Positions 44,551-53,453 of a DNA stretch of 64,000 nt are shown here, one piece after another. Source of the DNA: Cecembia calidifontis (GTDB lineage Bacteria; Bacteroidota; Bacteroidia; Cytophagales; Cyclobacteriaceae); the NCBI RefSeq assembly GCF_004216715.1, contig NZ_SGXG01000001.1, positions 372,001 to 436,000 on the forward strand, in the 5' to 3' direction. The position numbers were made by a program, and so were the translations under genes. How positions within the stretch are numbered: position 1 is the first letter of the stretch; every line of letters begins with the position of its first letter. The notes beneath the pieces are model-generated. The model made no database searches. It was given only the letters and a program-made list of their open reading frames with translations, and was not told the DNA's origin.

Positions 44551-45426
44551 CTAATTTCTCATATCAAAGCCCCAATTCAATTTCTGCCTCAGGGTATCGA
44601 AATAGCTATAACCATAAAACTTCACCAGCCTTGCCGAGAAATCTGCCTTCTTTAATTTCAGATCCACAGTAGCATCAATGGCAGTGGACCTCGAATCCAA
44701 AGAAATAAGGAATTTCTCTGATCTTCCTTCAATCTGAAAGCTGATGACTGATTCATCTGAAACGATGATCGGCCTAACATTGAGATTGTGCGGGCTTACG
44801 GGTGTGATCACGAAGTTTTTGGCTCCTGGTGTAATCAAAGGACCACCACAACTCAAAGAATAACCGGTAGAACCCGTAGGTGTCGCTACAATAAGTCCAT
44901 CTGCCCAATAGCTGTTTAGATATTGGCCATTGATGTAAGTATGGACAATAATCATGGAAGAGGTGTCTCTCTTATGGATGGTGAATTCATTCAATGCAAA
45001 ATTCGTCCCGTTGAATACAGGCCTAGAGGACTCCAAACTTACCAAGGTCCTGGATTCAAGGCTATATTCGCCCTCAAAAAGGGCGTTAATCGCCTTTTGA
45101 ATATTTTCCTTGGCCACTGTGGCCAAAAAGCCCATCCTACCGGTATTGATACCCAAGATCGGGATTTCTAACCTCCCTACCTGTATGACTGTATCCAATA
45201 ATGTTCCGTCCCCTCCTACAGAAAGCACAAAATCCATCTCCTTCATTTCCTCTTTGGAACTGATGACTTGGGCATCTGAAAGTTTTGAAGAGGGCCTTTT
45301 GAAGGATTTGGAGAAACTTTCTGTAAAAAAGATCCGGCTCCCCCGGTTTTTCAATAAACCTATCAATTGTTCAATAAACGGTACAAATTCTTTTTTCAGG
45401 TTTATTCCATGAAGGACAGTGTTCAT
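44551..45426 (-). CDS. nadK: NAD kinase
   Basis: 291 residues. DFVLSVGGDGTLLDTV is the GGDGT motif; NFALNEFTIHKRDTSSM is the NExx loop; ADGLIVATPTGSTGYSLSCGGPL is the diagnostic second motif. It makes NADP+ from NAD+ and ATP. It begins 10 bp after the stop of the CBS protein, so the two probably form one transcript. Confidence 0.95.
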   Translation of the reverse strand: MNTVLHGINLKKEFVPFIEQLIGLLKNRGSRIFFTESFSKSFKRPSSKLSDAQVISSKEEMKEMDFVLSVGGDGTLLDTVIQVGRLEIPILGINTGRMGFLATVAKENIQKAINALFEGEYSLESRTLVSLESSRPVFNGTNFALNEFTIHKRDTSSMIIVHTYINGQYLNSYWADGLIVATPTGSTGYSLSCGGPLITPGAKNFVITPVSPHNLNVRPIIVSDESVISFQIEGRSEKFLISLDSRSTAIDATVDLKLKKADFSARLVKFYGYSYFDTLRQKLNWGFDMRN

Positions 45427-45436
45427 TGCGGAGCTG

Positions 45437-46102
45437 TTAAATATTCAAGAAGCGGAATAGGTTACCAATCCTTTCCTGTTCTTCACTGATGTTGTTTTCT
45501 TCCTGATATTGGTCTAAAATCTTAAAACCAAACCTTTCGAGGGTGGCTTTTATATGCCTCAGTTCTGTTTTATCCAATTTTAATGTCAACTTGATTTTGC
45601 TGTCATCAAGCGGGTCATTGGAAATGAAACTACTTAATATCTTGGCATTTTCTGATTCGATAATCCTGGCAATTTCAAAAAGACTGTAATCCGTCATATA
45701 CATGGACAAAACCAGTACAGCACCATGGGATTGAATGGATAGGGTATCGGCAAAAGCCCCAATAGCATCCTCCATGGTGACTACACCCAGGTATTTTTTA
45801 TCCCTGTCAACGACGGCCACCATATTGATATCAAATTCGGAGGAAACTTTGATGACATCATAGATATGCTTATCGAAATAGACAAAACAAGTCGGGCATA
45901 TGAGATCAAATTCGGCGATTTTTGATTCCGGTTTGTTCTTGGTATAAATCTGATCGTCCGTCAAAAAGCCCAGAAAATTACCATTATCTACCACAGGCAA
46001 AACATTGGTTCTGATCTCTTCCATCCAGGACAAAGCCATCTTGGCCTTATCCGTTAGCTTCAAAGGAGGTATGAGATTATTGATGAATTCGTATGCCTGC
46101 AT
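45437..46102 (-). CDS. CBS-domain protein
   Basis: 221 residues with a CBS pair: NVLPVVDNGNFLGFLTDDQIY in the first and DINMVAVVDRDKKYLGVVTMEDAIGAF in the second, followed by an ACT-like C-terminal part (GAVLVLSMYMTDYSLFEIARIIE, IKLTLKLDKTELRHIKATLE). Such proteins sense adenine nucleotides. Cotranscription with nadK suggests a link to nucleotide or cofactor status, but the partner is unknown. Confidence 0.8.
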   Translation of the reverse strand: MQAYEFINNLIPPLKLTDKAKMALSWMEEIRTNVLPVVDNGNFLGFLTDDQIYTKNKPESKIAEFDLICPTCFVYFDKHIYDVIKVSSEFDINMVAVVDRDKKYLGVVTMEDAIGAFADTLSIQSHGAVLVLSMYMTDYSLFEIARIIESENAKILSSFISNDPLDDSKIKLTLKLDKTELRHIKATLERFGFKILDQYQEENNISEEQERIGNLFRFLNI

Positions 46103-46252
46103 GGACTAAAGATATTTAAATTGTTCCGAAATATAAAACAGGTATGGCAAGTATCTGGTTCAAATAAAAAATTTCCTGACAATTTGTGCCAGGGATGAGG
46201 CAGCTCCAAAGGATATCCCTTATTTTAGATGTCCCAAAATTCAGGAGTTTGT

Positions 46253-49200
46253 ATGTACATTATTTTTGATACCGAAACCACAGGATTACCCAGGAATTAT
46301 GATGCCCCAATGGAAGATTTGGACAACTGGCCCCGCCTGGTCCAGATTGCCTGGCAGCTCCATGATGCCAAGGGAAAACTGATTTCCAACCATAATTATA
46401 TTGTCAAACCAGAGGGCTTTACCATTCCATACAATGCGGAAAAAGTCCACGGCATCTCCACAGCAAGGGCGACCAAAGAAGGCCATGACCTGGAAAAAGT
46501 ACTTCAGGTTTTCAATGATGATGTGGAAAAGGCCCAATACCTGGTAGGCCATAACATCGGCTTTGACATCAATGTGGTAGGTTCAGAATTTCTTAGAAAG
46601 CAAATCCCGATGAAATTGAGGGAGATGCAGGAACTGGACACCAAAGACCTTGCCACCGATTTTTGTGCCATCCCAGGAGGCAAGGGCGGTAAATTCAAAT
46701 GGCCCACCCTAACCGAACTACATCACAAACTTTTCGGCAACGGTTTTGCTGATGCCCATGATGCCGCCTATGACGTGGATGCCACAGCAAAATGCTTTTT
46801 TGGGCTTATCACCCAGCAAGTCATCAAACCTGAGCCCGGGATAAGTTCAACAGAGGTAATTTATGAGGCCCCAAAATTGGATGTTGCAAATTTTGCCGCA
46901 GCCAAAGATGACACCAAAGCTGCAGCCAAAGAGATCCTCAAGGCAGCAGGGACAGCGGACATTTCAGAAATGGTGGACATGCCTTTTTCCCACCTCCATG
47001 TCCACACCCAATATTCGGTACTGCAGGCCACTTCTGAAATCCCCTCTTTGATTGCTCTGGCCAAAGAGATGAATATGCCGGCGATTGCTATAACCGATCA
47101 CGGCAATATGATGGGAGCATTCCATTTTGTAAGGGCTGCTTTGTCTGCTAACATAAAACCTGTTATTGGTTGCGAATTCAACCTTTGTAGAGACAGAACC
47201 AACAAAAGCACCAAGGACGATGGTTTCCAGACTGTACTCCTGGCAAAAAATAAGAAAGGCTATCATAACCTGGCCAAATTGGCTTCTTACGCCAATATTG
47301 AAGGGTACTATTATGTCCCCAGAATAGACAAGGAATTGCTGGTACAGTTCAAAAGTGACCTGATTGCCACAACGGGAGGCCTTTGGGGAGAAATCCCCTA
47401 TCTCATTCTCAATGTGGGCGACACCCAGGCCGAAGAGGCTTTTGTTTGGTGGAAAGAACAGTTTGGGGAGGATTTTTATGTGGAACTCAACAGACATGGC
47501 ATCCCTGAAGAGGAAAAAGTAAACGAGGTATTGCTACAATTTGCCGAGAAATATGGTGTAAAATATTTTGCGGCAAACAACACCTATTACAATCAAAAAG
47601 TAGATGCTAAAGCGCACGATATTTTGCTTTGCGTTAAGGACGGGGAACTTGTAGAAAAGCCCAAAAAATATGTGGGCAAGCGGGGCAGGGAATTCAGGTT
47701 TGGTTTTCCAAACGATGAATTCTACCTCAAAAGCCCGGAAGAAATGAAAAAGCTTTTTGCAGATCTTCCTGAGGCCATAGCGTGCACCAATGAAATTGTA
47801 GAAAAAATCGAGACCTATAAGCTCCAAAGGGATGTATTGCTTCCAAAATTCGACATTCCGGATGAGTTCAAACATCCTGAAGACGAAATTGACGGGGGTA
47901 AAAGAGGAGAAAATGCCTACCTTAGACATTTGACCTACGAAGGAGCAAAAAAACGCTATCCGGTGATTACCGATGAAATCAGGGAAAGATTGGACTTCGA
48001 ACTGGAGACCATAGAAAGGACCGGTTACCCGGGCTACTTTTTGATTGTGCAGGACTTCACAGGTGCCGCAAGGAAAATGGGCGTGTCCGTAGGTCCGGGA
48101 AGGGGTTCTGCCGCAGGATCCGCCGTAGCTTATTGCATAGGGATCACCAATGTGGATCCCATTGCTTATGACCTGCTATTTGAGAGGTTCCTCAATCCCG
48201 ATAGGGTTTCCCTTCCCGATATTGATATTGACTTTGATGATGAAGGACGCCAAAAGGTAATCGATTATGTGATCAATAAATACGGGTCCAATCAGGTGGC
48301 CCAGATCATCACCTATGGTACCATGGCTGCAAAATCGGCCATCAGGGACACGGCAAGGGTGCTTAACCTTCCCTTGTCAGAAGCAGACCGATTGGCGAAA
48401 TTGGTTCCTGACATCAAGCTCAAGGCTTTGTTTGACCTTTCCAAAGACAGGGCCAAGCTGTCGGAAAAACTGAAAGGCAACGGAGAAGACCTTACCAAAG
48501 CGGAAGAATTGATCCGGATTTCCAAAGGACAAGATGAGCTTTCCAAAACCATCAACCAGGCCAAAATCCTGGAGGGATCGGTAAGGAATACCGGTATCCA
48601 TGCCTGTGGGGTGATTATTACACCGGATGACATTACCAACTTTGTCCCAGTAGCACTGGCCAAAGATTCCGACATGGTGTGTACCCAGTTTGACAACTCC
48701 GTAGTGGAAAGTGCCGGACTACTCAAGATGGACTTCCTTGGCCTAAAAACCCTGACCTTGATCAAGGATGCTGTTAAAATCGTGAAGGAAAGACATGGCA
48801 TTGAGCTGGATCCGGACAATTTCCCAATTGATGATGCCAAAACATACGAACTGTTCCAAAGAGGCGAAACTGTCGGCATCTTCCAGTACGAATCTCCCGG
48901 TATGCAGAAATACATGAGGGAATTAAAACCCACTGTTTTTGCTGACCTTATTGCCATGAATGCTCTCTATCGTCCGGGGCCTTTGGAATACATCCCTTCT
49001 TTTATCAAAAGGAAGCATGGTCAAGAACCCATTACCTATGACCTGGATGATATGCAGGAATACCTGGAAGAAACCTACGGGATTACAGTTTATCAGGAAC
49101 AGGTAATGCTTTTATCCCAAAAACTGGCCGGTTTTACCAAAGGTGAGGCAGACGTGCTCCGTAAGGCCATGGGTAAAAAGCAAAAGGATGTCTTGGATAA

Positions 49201-50539
49201 AATGAAGCCAAAGTTTATAGAACAGGCTTCTGCAAAAGGACATGATGCCAAAAAACTGGAAAAAATTTGGAAAGACTGGGAGGCATTTGCTTCTTATGCC
49301 TTCAATAAATCCCATTCCACCTGCTATGCATGGGTCGCTTATCAGACCGCCTATCTCAAAGCACACTACCCTGCTGAGTACATGGCCTCTGTACTGAGCA
49401 ACAACATGAACGACATCACGCAGGTGACATTCTTTATGGAAGAATGCAAGCGTATGGGAATATCAGTTTTGGGACCGGATGTCAACGAATCCAAAAGTGG
49501 ATTCACTGTGAACAAAGAAGGTCAGATCCGGTTTGGAATGGCCGCCATCAAAGGTGTAGGGGAAGCCGCTGTAGAGGCCATTGTGGAAGAAAGGGAGAAA
49601 AACGGGAAGTACAGCAGCATTTTCGAATTCTGTAAGCGTGTAAATAGCAGGGCCCTGAATAAAAAATCACTGGAATCCCTGGCTATGGCAGGAAGCTTTG
49701 ATTGCTTCCCTCAGCACCATCGCCGACAGTATCTCGAAGCTCCTGAAGGGGATGTTACCTTGTTGGAAAAGGCGGTAAAATATGCCCAGAAAGTACAGCA
49801 GGAATCAGAAAGTGCTCAGGTAAGCTTATTTGGAGGAGGATCAGGAATGGAAGTTCCGCTTCCATCCGTGGCAGCTATGGAGCCATTCAGTCAATTGCAG
49901 GCTCTAAATATTGAAAAAGAGGTAGTTGGCCTTTATATCTCAGGACACCCCTTGGATCAGTTCAAGGTAGAAATGGAATCCTTTACGAATACCCCGCTGC
50001 CTGAATTCTCAGACATGGAAATCCTGAAGAAAAAAGGAGATATCAAGGCTGCGGGAATGGTTACCAGTTTTGCCCATAGGACCACCAAAACGGGTAAGCC
50101 TTTCGGTACACTTACCATGGAGGATTACCACGGTGGGCATACATTTTTCCTTTTCGGTGAGGATTACATCAAGTACAAAGAATACTTCATGACCGGTTGG
50201 TTCCTGTACCTGACAGGCTCAGTCCATCCAAACAAATGGAAGGAAAATGAGTTTGAATTCAAGATCAACAACATGATGTTGCTCAGTGAAGTCAGGGGAA
50301 AATTGATCAAAGGGCTCAGGGTAAACATTGATCTGGATGACCTAAGCTATGACCTGATGGAAAAGCTGGAAGAGATTACCAAAAAGTACAAGGGAGATGC
50401 CAAGCTGTACATCAATGTCATCGACAGCAAAGAAAACATCACCTTAGACCTGATGTCAAAACGCTACACGGTGGATCCTTCCAATGAAATGATCAAGGAC
50501 CTCGGACAAATCCCAGAGGTGGTTTATCAGATCATTTGA
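46253..50539 (+). CDS. dnaE: DNA polymerase III alpha subunit with fused N-terminal exonuclease domain
   Basis: 1,428 residues. The first 200 residues are a DnaQ-like 3'-5' exonuclease: MYIIFDTETTGLP (Asp6, Glu8), VGHNIGFDINVVGSEF and HDAAYDVDATAKCF. The PHP domain begins near residue 245 (FSHLHVHTQYSVLQ). The polymerase core carries SVGPGRGSAAGSAVAYCIGI and PDIDIDFDDEGR (catalytic Asps, about residues 655-660), and EQVMLLSQKLAGFTKGEAD; an OB fold is near 1,290. Start 46253 is preferred to 46229 because MYIIFD opens the exonuclease fold. It replicates the chromosome. The fused domain may proofread in cis; this fusion is known in Bacteroidota. Confidence 0.95.
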   Translation: MYIIFDTETTGLPRNYDAPMEDLDNWPRLVQIAWQLHDAKGKLISNHNYIVKPEGFTIPYNAEKVHGISTARATKEGHDLEKVLQVFNDDVEKAQYLVGHNIGFDINVVGSEFLRKQIPMKLREMQELDTKDLATDFCAIPGGKGGKFKWPTLTELHHKLFGNGFADAHDAAYDVDATAKCFFGLITQQVIKPEPGISSTEVIYEAPKLDVANFAAAKDDTKAAAKEILKAAGTADISEMVDMPFSHLHVHTQYSVLQATSEIPSLIALAKEMNMPAIAITDHGNMMGAFHFVRAALSANIKPVIGCEFNLCRDRTNKSTKDDGFQTVLLAKNKKGYHNLAKLASYANIEGYYYVPRIDKELLVQFKSDLIATTGGLWGEIPYLILNVGDTQAEEAFVWWKEQFGEDFYVELNRHGIPEEEKVNEVLLQFAEKYGVKYFAANNTYYNQKVDAKAHDILLCVKDGELVEKPKKYVGKRGREFRFGFPNDEFYLKSPEEMKKLFADLPEAIACTNEIVEKIETYKLQRDVLLPKFDIPDEFKHPEDEIDGGKRGENAYLRHLTYEGAKKRYPVITDEIRERLDFELETIERTGYPGYFLIVQDFTGAARKMGVSVGPGRGSAAGSAVAYCIGITNVDPIAYDLLFERFLNPDRVSLPDIDIDFDDEGRQKVIDYVINKYGSNQVAQIITYGTMAAKSAIRDTARVLNLPLSEADRLAKLVPDIKLKALFDLSKDRAKLSEKLKGNGEDLTKAEELIRISKGQDELSKTINQAKILEGSVRNTGIHACGVIITPDDITNFVPVALAKDSDMVCTQFDNSVVESAGLLKMDFLGLKTLTLIKDAVKIVKERHGIELDPDNFPIDDAKTYELFQRGETVGIFQYESPGMQKYMRELKPTVFADLIAMNALYRPGPLEYIPSFIKRKHGQEPITYDLDDMQEYLEETYGITVYQEQVMLLSQKLAGFTKGEADVLRKAMGKKQKDVLDKMKPKFIEQASAKGHDAKKLEKIWKDWEAFASYAFNKSHSTCYAWVAYQTAYLKAHYPAEYMASVLSNNMNDITQVTFFMEECKRMGISVLGPDVNESKSGFTVNKEGQIRFGMAAIKGVGEAAVEAIVEEREKNGKYSSIFEFCKRVNSRALNKKSLESLAMAGSFDCFPQHHRRQYLEAPEGDVTLLEKAVKYAQKVQQESESAQVSLFGGGSGMEVPLPSVAAMEPFSQLQALNIEKEVVGLYISGHPLDQFKVEMESFTNTPLPEFSDMEILKKKGDIKAAGMVTSFAHRTTKTGKPFGTLTMEDYHGGHTFFLFGEDYIKYKEYFMTGWFLYLTGSVHPNKWKENEFEFKINNMMLLSEVRGKLIKGLRVNIDLDDLSYDLMEKLEEITKKYKGDAKLYINVIDSKENITLDLMSKRYTVDPSNEMIKDLGQIPEVVYQII

Positions 50540-50615
50540 TGATTATGGAATTGCGGCAGGCTGGAATAAGACACCTTGAAAACCAGCATGCGGTTTGTAG
50601 AAATATTCAACCTGA

Positions 50616-50646
50616 TTTGGAACTATTTACCGGGAATTTAAATTTG
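50616..50646 (+). promoter_or_regulatory. Candidate promoter for trxA
   Basis: TTTG at 50616-50619 and TAAATTTG at 50639-50646 are 19 bp apart, the expected Bacteroidota -33/-7 spacing. A second possible -7 box, TATATTTG, is at 50652-50659. Confidence 0.5.
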
Positions 50647-50690
50647 GATAGTATATTTGAAAATCAAGCATAAACAAAATTATCAATACG

Positions 50691-51011
50691 ATGGCAAAAG
50701 CAATTGAAATTACTGACGCTAACTTTGAAGAAATATTAAAATCAGACAAGCCTGTACTGGTGGACTTTTGGGCAGAATGGTGCGGTCCTTGTAAAATGAT
50801 CGGCCCAATTGTGGAAGAATTGGCCGGGGATTATGAAGGCAAAGCAGTAGTCGGCAAAGTGGATGTGGACTCCAACCCGGCAGTGGCTTCAGCTTTGGGA
50901 ATCAGAAGTATCCCAACTTTGATGTTCTTTAAAGGAGGTCAGATCGTGGACAAGCAAGTAGGCGCAGTTCCTAAAGCTATCCTTGCTCAAAAATTGGATG
51001 CAGTTCTTTAA
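50691..51011 (+). CDS. trxA: Thioredoxin
   Basis: 106 residues with the active site WCGPC (Cys31, Cys34) in VLVDFWAEWCGPCK, the KVDVDSNPAVASALGIRSIPTLMFF segment with cis-Pro, and no export signal. It reduces protein disulfides in the cytosol, including those of peroxiredoxins. It is monocistronic, with a terminator following. Confidence 0.96.
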   Translation: MAKAIEITDANFEEILKSDKPVLVDFWAEWCGPCKMIGPIVEELAGDYEGKAVVGKVDVDSNPAVASALGIRSIPTLMFFKGGQIVDKQVGAVPKAILAQKLDAVL

Positions 51012-51032
51012 GAAAATACGATAAAGCAAAAC

Positions 51033-51066
51033 AAAATCCCGAAGCGAATACTCCGGGATTTTTGTT
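51033..51066 (+). terminator. Terminator after trxA
   Basis: AAAATCCCG pairs with CGGGATTTTT across a 14-base loop; a T run follows. Confidence 0.75.
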
Positions 51067-51067
51067 T

Positions 51068-51688
51068 TTATAACACCTTGACCTTGATGCTTCTGTAATA
51101 AATGACACTCTCGGGGTCATGGGCCTGAATGGCAAATGTACCTTTGTCTATTCTTTTTTCGCCGGCATTGGCTGGTCTGTTTTCATCTTTAGACTCCACA
51201 TATTCCATTACCGTTTCCCCGTTCAGCTTTACCGTAACATGATCTCCTTTGACAATGATATGGGTAGTATACCATTCCCCATCTTTGACATAAGTTTCTC
51301 TCACATCATTGAAGGCATAAAGGCTTCCTGATTTCCTCCAGTCCCCATGGGTCTGATTCACCTGAACTTCATAGCCTTTATCTGGCCATCCCTTTTCCTG
51401 ATAAGCAGTGTGAAAAAATATGCCCGAGTTGGCTTTTGGCATGGTCTTCAACTCCACCATCAATTCAAAATCCTTAAAGACTCCCCCATTGACATCACCC
51501 ATATAAAAAGCATGGGCACGCGGGCCATCAATTTTGATAATGCCATCTTCCACTGAAAACGAAGATGGATTTTCTGCAATTTTCCATCCATCCAGATTTT
51601 TTCCATTGAATAAAGATATCCATCCGTCCTGGGCACGGACTGCCAAGGACAAGGATAATAACAACATAAAGGCGAGTAGTTTTTTCAT
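51068..51688 (-). CDS. DUF1080 (3-keto-disaccharide hydrolase-like) secreted protein
   Basis: 206 residues with signal peptide MKKLLAFMLLLSLSLAVRAQ. DGWISLFNGKNLDGWKIAENP opens the DUF1080 lectin-like sandwich; FKDFELMVELKTMPKANSGIFFHT and GYEVQVNQTHGDWRKSGSLYAFN are central, and IAIQAHDPES-type FAIQAHDPESVIYYRSIKV closes it. Some DUF1080 proteins hydrolyse 3-keto-glucosides. The sugar oxidoreductase and isomerase are 37-40 kb away, so any pathway link is speculation. Confidence 0.88.
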   Translation of the reverse strand: MKKLLAFMLLLSLSLAVRAQDGWISLFNGKNLDGWKIAENPSSFSVEDGIIKIDGPRAHAFYMGDVNGGVFKDFELMVELKTMPKANSGIFFHTAYQEKGWPDKGYEVQVNQTHGDWRKSGSLYAFNDVRETYVKDGEWYTTHIIVKGDHVTVKLNGETVMEYVESKDENRPANAGEKRIDKGTFAIQAHDPESVIYYRSIKVKVL

Positions 51689-51784
51689 TTAAATTGTTTT
51701 TAGGTATATGTTAATTGGTTTGTAAGATTCTATTCAATGGCTTTTCATTCCTCATTCTTCATTCCAACCGAAATCCGACTTCCC

Positions 51785-52345
51785 CTACTCTCTTACCAAA
51801 TGCGAAACCCCTCCTGATACAATAAACTTCATCACGTCTGCACTTCGGACATTTTTAAGTACTCTTACGTTCTCCCTAGGTACCAAAAAGAGGTTCCCGG
51901 AAAAATTATAACTATGGGGAAAATAAATGGCCACCAACCCCTCTTCTTCAATAACACTAAGGTCTTCCTGGGTAATAAACCCCAATCTCGAGATATTTTC
52001 CGACAATCGCACAATGACAGGCGCACTGAATTTCTTTTTATCGCCTACAAATGCAGACATCAAATCCTTGATGCTGGTGTAAAGGATGTTGATCAGTGGG
52101 ATTTTAAATACCCCTCTCTCAAACATTTCAAACAAGGGCTTCGTGATGAATATGCTGGCCAAAAAACCGATAAAAGTCACGAAGGAAAGCATGATCAATA
52201 TCCCCAAACCCGGTATAGGAATGTGGAGTATCCCGTCTAAAAACTGAATAATGAGCCAAATCACATAAATCGTCAAAGCTATGGGGACAACAAAAAGTAG
52301 CCCACGAAAGAAATAGGTTAAAATTCTCCTGTAAGTAAACGCCAT
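51785..52345 (-). CDS. DUF502 membrane protein
   Basis: 186 residues. Two membrane helices (about residues 9-32 and 46-68) flank a short loop. GILHIPIPGLGILIMLSFVTFIGFLAS and PLINILYTSIKDLMSAFVGDKKKFSAPVIV are characteristic of DUF502. FPHSYNFSGNLFLVPRENVRVL is the conserved soluble part. The function is not established; no operon partner is apparent. Confidence 0.85.
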   Translation of the reverse strand: MAFTYRRILTYFFRGLLFVVPIALTIYVIWLIIQFLDGILHIPIPGLGILIMLSFVTFIGFLASIFITKPLFEMFERGVFKIPLINILYTSIKDLMSAFVGDKKKFSAPVIVRLSENISRLGFITQEDLSVIEEEGLVAIYFPHSYNFSGNLFLVPRENVRVLKNVRSADVMKFIVSGGVSHLVRE

Positions 52346-52421
52346 GGTTCAATTAATGCCTAAAGCCAATTAAATGTACGAAAGAAAAAAATAACTGAGG
52401 CAAGTTTTATACAGCTAGTAA

Positions 52422-52456
52422 TAAAAAGTGGTCAAATTCCCATTTGACCACTTTTA
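52422..52456. terminator. Bidirectional hairpin terminator
   Basis: AAAAGTGGTCAAA (52423-52435) pairs with TTTGACCACTTTT (52443-52455) across ATTCCCA. It probably ends transcripts of the DUF2520 gene region or separates it from DUF502. Confidence 0.75.
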
Positions 52457-52592
52457 TCCTCTACAAAACGTTCAACCAAACACTAAAAAAAGCCTATCCC
52501 GGGTATCAGGATCTTATCCCCAAAAATATCCTTTGATAGGGACAAGTTAAGTAGATTAATAATCCAAAAAAATCCCCTGAACAGGGTAATTT

Positions 52593-53369
52593 TCAGTAAG
52601 AATCAATGATATCCTGGGAAATCAGCCTGTAAATCTCCGCCACCTGTGCATTATAGTTAAGAAACTGGTAGTGTGCATCCAAAGTATTGAAGTCAGATCG
52701 GATGGCCGGACCTGTCTGTGCCTTTTTAGCGCCAAGTTCGAGACTTTTGCTGATGGTTTCTATAATAAGGGGTTTCAGCATCTCATAATCCAGCCCTTTT
52801 CTTGCCATAATTTCCTCTGCTAAGCGGAGCATATGGTTAGAAAAATTGCTTGCAAATACTGCTGCAATATGTAATGCCATCCTGTCTTTGGACTTGAGAA
52901 TATATTGCATAGGAGAAAGGCTTTTGGCCAATTTTTTAAGTTTCTGCAAGGTAGTGCCATCTTCTGACTCAAGTAAGAAGGGAACATCCTCAAAATTGAT
53001 TTCCCGGTCTTTGGAAAAAGTCTGCAATGGGTAAAAAATCCCAGTGTAAGAGGCAGAACTGTACCCCAGGATATCCAGGGAAACCGCTCCTGATGTATGT
53101 ACCAAAATACCGTCCTCAGGCAAAATCACCTCATCGGCCAACTCGGAAATAGCCTGATCGCTTACTGCCAAAATAAAGATTTCCGCCTCGGAATCTGAAA
53201 AATCCAGATCAGTTTTTGCTTCCGTAGTGTATAGCCTTTTGGTAACCTGCTGCACTTTGCTGAGATCCCGCCCATATACTTCAGTCACTGTATGCCCAGC
53301 TTCTTCCAGAGCAGGGGCAAGATGCCAGGCAACATTTCCTGTTCCTAATATTGCAACTTTGAACTTCAT
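52593..53369 (-). CDS. Rossmann-like / DUF2520 protein
   Basis: 258 residues. KVAILGTGNVAWHLAPALEEAG is an NAD(P)-binding GxGxxA-type motif; IFILAVSDQAISELADE and GILVHTSGAVSLDIL follow. The DUF2520 helical C-terminal half contains AVFASNFSNHMLRLAEEIM and KAQTGPAIRSDFNTLDAH. The family resembles ketopantoate or pyrroline reductases, but no substrate is known. Confidence 0.85.
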   Translation of the reverse strand: MKFKVAILGTGNVAWHLAPALEEAGHTVTEVYGRDLSKVQQVTKRLYTTEAKTDLDFSDSEAEIFILAVSDQAISELADEVILPEDGILVHTSGAVSLDILGYSSASYTGIFYPLQTFSKDREINFEDVPFLLESEDGTTLQKLKKLAKSLSPMQYILKSKDRMALHIAAVFASNFSNHMLRLAEEIMARKGLDYEMLKPLIIETISKSLELGAKKAQTGPAIRSDFNTLDAHYQFLNYNAQVAEIYRLISQDIIDSY

Positions 53370-53410
53370 GGCTGAAAGATAAAAGATTTTTGACCGATTC
53401 TAAAAGCCAA

Positions 53411-53440
53411 CAAAAAACCCCGGAAAATATCCGGGGTCTT
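53411..53440 (-). terminator. Terminator between ccmF and the DUF2520 gene
   Basis: ACCCCGGA pairs with TCCGGGGT across AAATA and a T run follows on the minus strand. Confidence 0.7.
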
Positions 53441-53453
53441 GGTATTGAACGTG

